The notes under the pieces were generated by a model. The model did no database searches. It had not been told where the DNA came from and saw only the letters and a list, made by a program, of their open reading frames with translations. From assembly GCF_000526795.1 (NCBI RefSeq), contig NZ_JAGT01000001.1:186001-250000 (forward strand): DNA of 64,000 nt. The letters are read 5' to 3'. Of the stretch, positions 37,923 through 45,527 are shown one piece after another. The DNA comes from Ruminococcus flavefaciens AE3010. GTDB taxonomy: Bacteria > Bacillota > Clostridia > Oscillospirales > Ruminococcaceae. Position 1 is the stretch's first letter, and every line of letters begins with the position of its first letter. A program made the translations under genes and the position numbers.

Positions 37923-38747
37923 CTATATCTTGATGCTAAGGCCAACTCTCATCTGTACAAGTTTATCTCCGAGGTCTTTTTTCATTATCCTGTATGCGCG
38001 TTCCTTTGTACAATGCCCTGTACAGATAAGGTCAACTCTCATACTGTCAAGAGCTTGTGCAATATCGTGTATTTCCGAAGCAGGCTTTGTGAAAAGATGA
38101 AATCCTCCAATAATAGCATAAATATGCTTGTCAGGAAATGTTTTTCGGACTTCATTGACAATATTTATCACTCCGCCGTGAGAACAGGAATTCAGTATAA
38201 CAAGCCCTTTTGAAGAATCAATCACAAGACTCTGCTCATGCGAAAAGTCATCGGGTATAAATCCATGCGGAGTACGTCTGTACATACCGCCTTTTTCCCC
38301 GATAAGTGAAAGTCCCTCCGTCTTGTGCGGTATCAGGTATACTCCGTCCATAATGGTATAATCTCCAGAGGCCATGACTATCCTGTCATGATATTCAGAG
38401 ATCATTTCATGGGGGATTCCTGCATAAAAGTGCAGAAAACCTATCTTTCCGTAGCAGTTATCGGAGGTACCGTCTCTCAGATAGAATTTAGCCTTTGAAT
38501 TATTTCTGAAAAAAGCCGGCATGCCGTTTGCATGATCGCAATGTGCATGACTGAGTACAGCATGATCCACATCGGCAACATCCATACCGAGCTTTTTCAG
38601 ATTCTTTATAAACAAATCGGAACCGCCTGTGTCAAGAAGTATCTTTTTTCCCGAATATTCGATAAGCAGTGATAATCCCCATTCACTGCCAAGTCTTTTA
38701 TTTTTATCCCGTTTGTTATCAACGATCACTGTGATATTTGTATTCAT
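37923..38747 (-). CDS. Metallo-beta-lactamase-fold hydrolase
   Basis: 274 residues. Metal motif LSHAHCDHANG (HxHxDH) and further ligands in NSCSHGGVINI and GFHLF; ICTGHCTKERAYRIM near the end is typical of the 7,8-dihydropterin-6-methyl-aminobenzene-phosphate-synthase-like group. 156 bp before the radical SAM gene on the same strand. Substrate unknown. Confidence 0.85.
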   Translation of the reverse strand: MNTNITVIVDNKRDKNKRLGSEWGLSLLIEYSGKKILLDTGGSDLFIKNLKKLGMDVADVDHAVLSHAHCDHANGMPAFFRNNSKAKFYLRDGTSDNCYGKIGFLHFYAGIPHEMISEYHDRIVMASGDYTIMDGVYLIPHKTEGLSLIGEKGGMYRRTPHGFIPDDFSHEQSLVIDSSKGLVILNSCSHGGVINIVNEVRKTFPDKHIYAIIGGFHLFTKPASEIHDIAQALDSMRVDLICTGHCTKERAYRIMKKDLGDKLVQMRVGLSIKI

Positions 38748-38864
38748 TATCCGTCATCCATTTACGCAAATAATATTGTCTGTCGTTCTTAACTGATGAT
38801 ATTATTATATCATATCTATCAAAAAAGTACAATGCTATTTGTAAACCAATAGTATCATAACTAT

Positions 38865-39400
38865 GTCAATAGCCCACGGTCTATTGACATACCCCAAAAG
38901 TATGTCATATAAGTTTTTTTTTGACTTTTGGAATATTGCTAATTAAAGCGATTCCTTATTGAAAGGGAAGAGGAGCAAGTAATAGTTGGAATTCAAAATT
39001 AATCATGGTATTAAAGTAAGATATGAGGAGACAATTAATAATTCAATAATTGAAAGAGAACAGCTATAGCAGAAATGATTTTCAATCAGAATAATTCTAT
39101 TCCACTCATTTATTCCACACGAAAATTATAAAAGGCTATAAATAGGCGAAAATAGCTCTTTAAAAATATTCGAATCCCTCTCTGTCCGCCAGAATTAAAA
39201 AGCCTGTATTTCGAGGGAAACACCGAAATACAGGCTTTTCTGTTACCTACAGAAAACAGTTTTAAATGAAAATTTGCAGTCCCGTGTGCACAAAAAACAG
39301 GTGTAATGCACACGAAATGCACACGGAATGCACACGACTGAAAGACAGTATAACGATAATAAAAGAAGCCAGCTCCCGTAATGGGAGCTGTTGTTCTTAT
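38865..39400 (+). repeat. tRNA-Ser-tail repeat, copy 6 (most complete)
   Basis: Starts with a near-perfect palindrome GTCAATAGCCCA/CGGTCTATTGAC (38865-38888). Then come GACATAC/GTATGTC, the TTATTGAAAGGGAAG block, CCACTCATTTATTCCACACG (39102-39121), tRNA-Ser core 39168-39189 with CCA, hairpin AAGCCTGTATTTCG/CGAAATACAGGCTT (39199-39237) and GTGTGCA...TGCACAC with three TGCACACG repeats (39284-39337). It ends in hairpin CAGCTCCC/GGGAGCTG (39370-39390). No gene in 38748-39412. Confidence 0.82.
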
Positions 39401-39412
39401 ATAGCGTTCATC

Positions 39413-40450
39413 TTACTTTTTATGGTTAGCTTTATTGTACTTGGCTATCTTTTTGAATTTTTCCTCTTTTGCTGCCAGATATCCTTCGGCATCTTCAGAA
39501 TAAGCGTTTTCAATTTTCAGCTTTTCATAAGATGACAGCCGCTCCTCTGAAAGTTCACCATTTTTGATAGCAGCCTGTACTGCACATCCGAGTTCAGATT
39601 TGTGAGTACAGTTCTTGAAACGGCACTTTGCTGAAAGTTCCTCGATATCTTCAAATGCAGCCGAAAGTCCTTCACTGCTGTCCCACATTCCCATTTCACG
39701 CATACCAGGCGTATCAATGACCATAGTGCCGCTTGGAAGCATAAGCAGTTCACGGTGAGTAGTGGTATGTCTGCCCTTGTCATCGTTACGCAGTCCGTTC
39801 GTATCAAGCCTGTCATCTCCCAGAAGGTGATTGATAAGCGTTGATTTGCCGACACCTGAGGAACCTACAAAAGCAAGTGTCTTTCCTACTTTCAGATATG
39901 GCGTGATCTGGCTGTAACCGTCAGGTTCAGCGACTGATGTCGTAATTATATCAACTCCGACTGCAACGCTTTCTATCTGAGCGATCTTTGCATCAACTTC
40001 ATCGCAAAGGTCAGTCTTCGTCAACAGTACAACAGGAACAGCACCGCTGTCCCATGCGGCAGTCATATATCTTTCGATACGTCTTATGTTGAAATCGTTA
40101 TTGAGTGACATACACAGAAATACTGTATCTATATTTGCGGCAACGACCTGTTCAGTGTTTGACTTTCCAGCAGCTTTACGGATAAATACGCTTGTTCTTG
40201 GAAGAACATTATGTATCACAGCCCTGTCGCCGCCGGTTATATCAGCCATAACATAATCGCCTACGGCAGGGAAATCAGATACAGTTATGGCATCATATCT
40301 GAATTTGCCGGATACCTGCGCCTGCATCATTCCGTCTTTATGTATGACATGATAAAGATCTTTTTCCTGCAAAACTACACGGCATACTGTAAGATCTGGA
40401 TATTCTGCGCTAAACGCCTCATATACAGGCGGTAAGTTCTCTAATTTCAT
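39413..40450 (-). CDS. rsgA: Ribosome small subunit-dependent GTPase A
   Basis: 345 residues; late 30S maturation GTPase. N-terminal OB fold, circularly permuted G domain (TKTDLCDE as G4, FVGSSGVGKSTLINHL as G1, HRELLMLPSG and VIDTPGMREMG as G2/G3) and a zinc-binding C-terminus (CRFKNCTHKSELGCAV). The family is well conserved and the gene appears intact. Last of a PAP2-XRE-rsgA unit. Confidence 0.95.
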   Translation of the reverse strand: MKLENLPPVYEAFSAEYPDLTVCRVVLQEKDLYHVIHKDGMMQAQVSGKFRYDAITVSDFPAVGDYVMADITGGDRAVIHNVLPRTSVFIRKAAGKSNTEQVVAANIDTVFLCMSLNNDFNIRRIERYMTAAWDSGAVPVVLLTKTDLCDEVDAKIAQIESVAVGVDIITTSVAEPDGYSQITPYLKVGKTLAFVGSSGVGKSTLINHLLGDDRLDTNGLRNDDKGRHTTTHRELLMLPSGTMVIDTPGMREMGMWDSSEGLSAAFEDIEELSAKCRFKNCTHKSELGCAVQAAIKNGELSEERLSSYEKLKIENAYSEDAEGYLAAKEEKFKKIAKYNKANHKK

Positions 40451-40467
40451 TTGTTTCTCCTATCTGT

Positions 40468-41085
40468 TCAGTGCTCACTTTTTGGGAGTTTGAAAAGCAT
40501 TATCCCCTTTATTATCAGCAGCAGGAACGCTACTGTTGCCGCATAGGGTATTCTTGCCATAGTCAGGAACAATACCGCGATAATGCTAAGTACAAGCGAT
40601 GTGCCAGTAACTGTGCTTCTGCCCTTTTCTATGTTCCTGTAATTCATAAACAACTTCACTGCACCGATGATTATAAGTATTGAAAACAGTCCCCAGCATA
40701 CACAGCTTATCCCGAACGATATATGCGTGTAATCAAACAGTGCAACTGCCGAGACTGTTTCTCCTACCTTTTTAGGATAAAGCGGCAGAAGAATAAGCAT
40801 AATGCTCATTATATCGACTACACCTATCAGCAGGTCGATCATTTTACCAATATTTGAACGGTTCTCGTCTTTTGCCGCAGTAATGAGTTCCTCCGACGAC
40901 AGAAGCTCATCTATGGTCACAGAAAAGAACTTTGATATCTCTTTCAGCGAATCAATATTCGGATATCCCTTTCCCGACTCCCACTTAGAGATAGCTGTAC
41001 GGGAAACGTAGAGTTCCTTTGCAAGTTCCTCCTGAGTTAAGCCTTTTTTCTTCCTTAATTCCTGCAATTTCTCGTGAAATTCCAT
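40468..41085 (-). CDS. XRE-family regulator with membrane domain
   Basis: 205 residues from ATG 41085 (GGAGAAAAGAAA upstream; the frame is open to 41133 but that start lies in the previous gene). N-terminal helix-turn-helix (LRKKKGLTQEELAKELYVSRTAISKWE), then about four hydrophobic segments after residue 85. The membrane-anchored XRE type is common in Firmicutes; target unknown. 13 bp after the PAP2 gene. Confidence 0.88.
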   Translation of the reverse strand: MEFHEKLQELRKKKGLTQEELAKELYVSRTAISKWESGKGYPNIDSLKEISKFFSVTIDELLSSEELITAAKDENRSNIGKMIDLLIGVVDIMSIMLILLPLYPKKVGETVSAVALFDYTHISFGISCVCWGLFSILIIIGAVKLFMNYRNIEKGRSTVTGTSLVLSIIAVLFLTMARIPYAATVAFLLLIIKGIMLFKLPKSEH

Positions 41086-41098
41086 TTTCTTTTCTCCG

Positions 41099-41758
41099 TT
41101 AGTTATTTTTGTCAGTGAGGTGGACAGCACCATGATATATTAAGTACAGTCCAGAGCTCAGCAGGACAGAGCCTGCTATATCTGTCAGCCAGTGTACTCC
41201 CGCAACAGTGCGTCCCACCACCATAAATGCTGTGAATAAGACCGTAAACGCATAAATACCGTATTTGACTTTAGTATTCCTTATCCTGCGATGCACCTGA
41301 AAAGCTAACGTAGGCATTACGCTCATAACAAGAAGCGTTGTTGAAGACGGGTAAGAAGCCTCCATACGTCCTTCTATAAGTATCGGTCGGTAGTTTATAG
41401 GTATCATCTCAAATATGAGATAACCGAATATCACAAGGATATAGTAAATACCAAGCAGGATAATATCCTTATCAACTTTAAGAAGACTTCTCCGCTTTAT
41501 GAGCTGAACCAGACCGACAACTCCGAATATCATACAGATAAAGATCGGCACAAGTCCAAGCCAGTCGGTGACAGTATACACCCACATATGAACGCCTGTC
41601 ATTTTATGGAACCACACGTTCAGACCTGCAAACCCGATGTCCGTTCCGTTCTGTCCCACTGCCTGAACATCAACTGTCTGTATCAGTACAGTCCAGACTG
41701 CAAACAGTACCAGCATTATCATGCCTGTGATCAATATGTTCTTTTCATTCTTTTTCAT
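41099..41758 (-). CDS. PAP2-family membrane phosphatase
   Basis: 219 residues, about six membrane segments. PAP2 motifs SYPSSTTLLV (Ser instead of the usual Gly in PSGH) and RTVAGVHWLTDI are present; motif 1 is less clear. Likely acts on undecaprenyl pyrophosphate or phosphatidic acid; the substituted PSGH motif weakens the catalytic prediction. First gene of the unit, promoter ~190 bp upstream. Confidence 0.85.
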   Translation of the reverse strand: MKKNEKNILITGMIMLVLFAVWTVLIQTVDVQAVGQNGTDIGFAGLNVWFHKMTGVHMWVYTVTDWLGLVPIFICMIFGVVGLVQLIKRRSLLKVDKDIILLGIYYILVIFGYLIFEMIPINYRPILIEGRMEASYPSSTTLLVMSVMPTLAFQVHRRIRNTKVKYGIYAFTVLFTAFMVVGRTVAGVHWLTDIAGSVLLSSGLYLIYHGAVHLTDKNN

Positions 41759-41943
41759 AATTCCGTGTTCCTTTCAGATGATTGCCTTTCGACTGATCTC
41801 ATGGTAACACGGGGACTGAAAAAAGTAAAGAACCGTACGGTCACACCCATGACACGAATCGTAACATATGCGATATTTCGCCATTTGCAGCACATCTGCC
41901 GATTCTGCCGTCACGACATTTTTGATGACTTCAGCTTGATTAT

Positions 41944-41972
41944 ATTATAACCGAAAGGTGATATTCCGTCAA
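41944..41972 (-). promoter_or_regulatory. Promoter of the PAP2-XRE-rsgA unit
   Basis: TTGACG (41967-41972), 17 bp, TATAAT (41944-41949) on the minus strand. A second, weaker candidate (TTTACT, 17, TACCAT) lies nearer the gene, around 41805-41840. Confidence 0.65.
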
Positions 41973-42052
41973 CCCAATAGCATTGGCTGTGAGGGCTTTT
42001 GAAATAATGGTTGCTGCGGAGATATTGAAGCTTATAGGCAATGAACAGACTG

Positions 42053-42080
42053 AAGGCAGCCGTAATGGCTGCCTTTCATA
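42053..42080 (+). terminator. Isolated hairpin in gene-free stretch 41973-42302
   Basis: AAGGCAGCC/GGCTGCCTT with a GTAAT loop, then TCATAT. A short open frame before it (41983-42083) reads AVRAFEIMVAAEILKLIGNE, which looks like a gene remnant, but I cannot identify it. Confidence 0.45.
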
Positions 42081-42302
42081 TATATATTCCTGCTTTTATA
42101 TTTGTTTAAGCTGCTTTGATGATATAACCCTTCGACATGGTCGGATATTTCAAATATCACTTTTCTTTTTTATCTCAAAGAACGACTTCCTTTAGTGGGA
42201 ATGTCTGCCGCCATGACCTTTTTCCATTGAACTGTTCCTGCTTGACATACAAGGCTACTGTACCCGCATATCATCATTTGTTATCTTTCACTTTTGATAT
42301 AT

Positions 42303-43019
42303 TCAAGGAATTTCCACATTGCATCCGAATAAAACGGCACTCAGATACGATCTGATTATACGATAAGAACCGTCTCCCTTAAAGTCCAACTGGGGAATGA
42401 AAAGAGTACCAACAAAGAACGGGAGCCTTTTCACTTCAAATCCTCTAATATATCCGTCTTCATTTTGTGCTATGGCAGCAATCATATTACTATTTAAAAA
42501 TGCACTATGATAGGCTTCATTAAATCCGTAATTACAACGGTATTCTCCTATAAATCCGTCAACACCTAACGCACGAGCCATAATTGAATCCGGATCTGAT
42601 ATCTTCAGTTGTTCCTTCTTATATACCAGAGAACACGGCAATCTTGCAATTACGGCATCTGGACATTCTTCATTGTTTTCTTCGCTGTCTGCTCCATACA
42701 TGCCTAACACATTACGTGCAAACTCAATGACCATATGTTGAAAGCCTGCACAAGTTCCTAGTGAAGGCACGCCGTTCTCACGCGCAAATTGAATTGCCGT
42801 CAAAACGTTTGGGGTATTCATATAAGGACTTCCTGGTGAGAACCAGAAACCATCAAAAGTTTTTAGCTGTTCCGCGGATTTATCCAATTCATCACTCATG
42901 ATCCACTGAACTTCAAGTTCAATTTCTAATTCCTCTGATATATCTTTTATTGAATCAAATATGCGACAATGGCTTTCTTCATTAGGATTATAGTCACCTA
43001 TAATAGCTATTCTTTTCAT
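42303..43019 (-). CDS. Stand-alone CTP-synthase-like glutamine amidotransferase
   Basis: 238 residues. Class I amidotransferase nucleophile in LGTCAGFQHMVIEFARNVLG, preceded by FWFSPGSPYMNT; it resembles the C-terminal domain of CTP synthase without the synthetase half. The late HxE of the triad is not obvious (RGFEVKRLPFFVGTLFIPQL), so activity is uncertain. Ribosome binding site GGGAGGTTC. Last of a DJ-1/hydrolase/amidotransferase run. Confidence 0.8.
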   Translation of the reverse strand: MKRIAIIGDYNPNEESHCRIFDSIKDISEELEIELEVQWIMSDELDKSAEQLKTFDGFWFSPGSPYMNTPNVLTAIQFARENGVPSLGTCAGFQHMVIEFARNVLGMYGADSEENNEECPDAVIARLPCSLVYKKEQLKISDPDSIMARALGVDGFIGEYRCNYGFNEAYHSAFLNSNMIAAIAQNEDGYIRGFEVKRLPFFVGTLFIPQLDFKGDGSYRIIRSYLSAVLFGCNVEIP

Positions 43020-43087
43020 TTGAACCTCCCTTGATAAACCAAACTTTATTCTCTGATTCTTTGAATAATGAATAGTATGTACTATTT

Positions 43088-43852
43088 CTATCTTGATAAA
43101 AACTCTATGCTCAGATCATAAAACGCTCTGAAATTACTTATAATAGCAGGGTGATCGCCTTTAGGGAAAAGGTGCATTATTCCTTTAGGAATCATTTTGA
43201 GGATATCTCCATAAACACGTTCATAGTAGTCATCTGAAATGCTATTCATAAAACTATCTTCTTTACTTCCTGTAAGGAGAAGTTCACACCGCAGTTCTTC
43301 CAGAGGCTTATGAAAAAATGCTCCGATTTCTTTTTGGTGTCGTATGATTGCATCGGTATCATTATCAACTATCTGCTCCCAGTCCTGACCGTGCATATAC
43401 GCATAAAAGCCTTGTGCATTTGGATCATTTTTAGCATTCTTACGATCTTTCAGCAGATTTTTAGTGAATGTTTCATTTGCTCTTTCGCCTTCAAAGCTGT
43501 CAGCGATCACTTTTTTTACAAGGTCAGGAGCTTCAAGAGCAACATTTAATGCAACAATAGCTCCGCCGCTGCTGCCAATAATATATACATCGGTATACTG
43601 CTTAAATCTAAGAAATGCTATTACTTGCTGTGCTTCATAAAACCATAATTCTGAGGGGAATATTTCCAATCTGTCAGACAGTCCATGGCCTAAATAATCA
43701 ATAAGAATCACCTTGAACGATTTGCTGTATTCTTCCGCTATCTGTGCAAACATTTTTGAAGAAGCAGTATTGCCGTGAAGTAATAGCAATGGATGTCCTG
43801 AGCCTGTCTCGTAGTAATAGATCTTCTTATCATCATAAACATAATAACTCAT
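43088..43852 (-). CDS. Alpha/beta hydrolase
   Basis: 254 residues from ATG 43852 (AAAAGGAGTATTAT upstream; the longer frame to 43951 only reads through the previous gene). LLLHGNTASSKMF oxyanion region, IIGSSGGAIVALNVA nucleophile elbow (GSSGG), LLTGSKEDSF acid region and FPKGDHPAI catalytic His. Substrate unknown. 25 bp after the DJ-1-like gene. Confidence 0.9.
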   Translation of the reverse strand: MSYYVYDDKKIYYYETGSGHPLLLLHGNTASSKMFAQIAEEYSKSFKVILIDYLGHGLSDRLEIFPSELWFYEAQQVIAFLRFKQYTDVYIIGSSGGAIVALNVALEAPDLVKKVIADSFEGERANETFTKNLLKDRKNAKNDPNAQGFYAYMHGQDWEQIVDNDTDAIIRHQKEIGAFFHKPLEELRCELLLTGSKEDSFMNSISDDYYERVYGDILKMIPKGIMHLFPKGDHPAIISNFRAFYDLSIEFLSR

Positions 43853-43877
43853 ATAATACTCCTTTTGGGGACAGGTA

Positions 43878-44438
43878 TCAGAATCCCATAGCAATCTTTG
43901 TTTCCAGCATTTTCTCTGTTCCAACCAGTTCTTCAAGTAACATGAATGCAACTTCAGGTCCGGTCTGTGGACAATATGAGGTTATGATATTATCCGTCCT
44001 GACAACAGGCTCGTTCACGACTATTGCGCCGTACTTAGCGAGCTGCTTTTGACGATGCCCATTGTTCAGGTGATAGGTTGTAGCTCTTTTGCCTTTCAGT
44101 ATGCCACTGTTTCCGAGTGCCAATGCAGCGACGCATATCGTGGCTATCATCTTGCCACAATCATTAAATTCTTTTATAAGGCTTACTGCCTGCTCCGAAA
44201 AAGCGTCATCATAGAAGCCGTATTCCTCAAAACCACCGGGGATAGCAAGTGCATCATAATCATCGATGCAAACATCATTCAGCAGGATATCAGGATTGAC
44301 TGATACTCCGAAAGTGCTTGTGATAGTCTTTTGCAGAGCGCAGGTAACGACTTCGATGCCCGCCCAGCCCATTATATCAACAAAAACACTCGCTTCCATT
44401 GTTTCAAAGCCTTTTGCAAGGAATAACAACACCTTCAT
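43878..44438 (-). CDS. DJ-1/PfpI-family protein
   Basis: 186 residues. LFLAKGFETMEASVFVDIM N-terminus, ALAIPGGFEEYGFYDDAFSE, nucleophile-elbow cysteine in MIATICVAALALG. The family includes deglycases and chaperones; function here not determinable. Ribosome binding site CGGAGGGCTG. Confidence 0.9.
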   Translation of the reverse strand: MKVLLFLAKGFETMEASVFVDIMGWAGIEVVTCALQKTITSTFGVSVNPDILLNDVCIDDYDALAIPGGFEEYGFYDDAFSEQAVSLIKEFNDCGKMIATICVAALALGNSGILKGKRATTYHLNNGHRQKQLAKYGAIVVNEPVVRTDNIITSYCPQTGPEVAFMLLEELVGTEKMLETKIAMGF

Positions 44439-44513
44439 TTTCAGCCCTCCGTAAAAATGTTCTTTAGAGCAATTATTTTAAAAATCCTATTATATACAAT
44501 TCAATTTGATATG

Positions 44514-44621
44514 TCAGCGTTCAATTTTCAGTATGCTGTACATCTCTTCGGCGTCCTCAAGAGTGAATCTTCTCAGAATCAGATGCTCAGTTTCAAGGTG
44601 CTTTGTTCCCTTATGTTCCAT
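44514..44621 (-). pseudogene. N-terminal fragment of a GNAT acetyltransferase
   Basis: 35 codons: HLETEHLILRRFTLEDAEEM then YSILKIER and a stop, the typical N-terminus of RimJ/RimL-type N-acetyltransferases; the acetyl-CoA-binding part is missing. The fragment lies between two similar promoter/operator-like segments (44470-44516 and 44636-44695). Confidence 0.7.
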
Positions 44622-44666
44622 TTTTCCATGACTCCTATCGTGTACAATTCTATTTGATATATGTCA

Positions 44667-44695
44667 ATTATACTCTAACAGGAATAGAATGTCAA
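44667..44695 (-). promoter_or_regulatory. Promoter of the GNAT-fragment/DJ-1 unit
   Basis: TTGACA (44690-44695), 17 bp, TATAAT (44667-44672) on the minus strand. Downstream is ATCAAATAGAATTGTACACG, nearly repeated as ATCAAATTGAATTGTATATA at 44482-44507; this could be a regulator site. Confidence 0.75.
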
Positions 44696-44775
44696 TCTCT
44701 TTTGTGTACTGAATATGTCGTAAAATAGCTAATCCCCGCATGAAGCGGGGACAAAAAAGTGTTCAAGCAAAACAT

Positions 44776-45177
44776 TCAGCGTTCAAACGGTTTGTTGAAT
44801 GAACCGATCTCAATCAGATTTCCCTCAGGATCAGCGATGTAGCAGGTACGCTGTCCCCAGGGCTCGGTCGTTGGCTCTAAAACAGGCTCAGCACCTTTGC
44901 TGACAGCAACGGCAAAGGCTTTATCAACTTCCTCATAGGTATCCACATACAATGCAAGTTCAAAATGTCCGTTCAAGCCTTTGACATACTCATATTTTCT
45001 TTTCGTCATTGTTTCAAAATCCTTTCTGCCGTATAGCAGAAACAGCGTGCCGTCCTTAATCAGATAGACATTAGATGTATCCTCAGCCTCTTTGATCTCA
45101 AATCCGAGTATATCCCTGTAAAAGCGTATCATAGCTCCCATATCATCTACAAATAAACCGAATCCGTCAAGTTTCAT
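44776..45177 (-). CDS. VOC/glyoxalase-fold protein
   Basis: 133 residues: MIRFYRDILGFEIKE N-terminal half, ELALYVDTYEEVDKAF second half and the end motif YIADPEGNLIEIGSF. Typical of the bleomycin-resistance/glyoxalase superfamily. Substrate unknown. Ribosome binding site AAAGGAGCATTA. Confidence 0.88.
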   Translation of the reverse strand: MKLDGFGLFVDDMGAMIRFYRDILGFEIKEAEDTSNVYLIKDGTLFLLYGRKDFETMTKRKYEYVKGLNGHFELALYVDTYEEVDKAFAVAVSKGAEPVLEPTTEPWGQRTCYIADPEGNLIEIGSFNKPFER

Positions 45178-45190
45178 ATTAATGCTCCTT

Positions 45191-45526
45191 TCATTTTATT
45201 GGATGTCTGATGACTGTTTTCAGCTTTTCCGGAGCAACTTTTCTTGCATCCGAAAGATAAATCTCATGATGAAAACGGTTCTCAGCAATATCGATAGAAT
45301 ATCCCTGTTGTTCCATGTATTCGTGCATAAGCTTAACTGTTTCTGGTTCATCATCGTAGCTGCCGATGTGCATACACTGAACACATAAGCCCTCATCATA
45401 AGTGAGAAATTCCACCTTGGAAAAATCTAGCTTTTTCTTTTGTGTTGCTTCTCTGACAGCCCATTCAAGATCCGTTTTTGTTACGAAATCCGGAAGGCGT
45501 ATCAGTGATATCCACTTGAAGTTTTC
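45191..45526 (-). pseudogene. 5'-truncated GyrI-like protein
   Basis: The frame is open from 45526 to 45191 (KWISLIRLPDFVTKTDLEWA...LTYDEGLCVQCMHIGSYDDE...RFHHEIYLSDARKVAPEKL), a full GyrI-like C-terminal domain, but the N-terminal ~90 residues of the family are missing; the frame opens directly at the stop codon of the upstream dockerin gene. The GTG at 45415 is not a credible start. Confidence 0.7.
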
Positions 45527-45527
45527 C

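Noticed and set aside
39110..39322. Small protein reading SGGQRGIRIF through the repeat core
   Set aside because: It is translation of the tRNA-Ser tail, a well-known kind of spurious ORF; the same appears at 6615-6833.
19585..39337. Short CACACG direct repeats as CRISPR arrays
   Set aside because: Only three or four tandem copies per site with spacers of 1-4 bp and no cas genes; they fit arm-type binding repeats instead.
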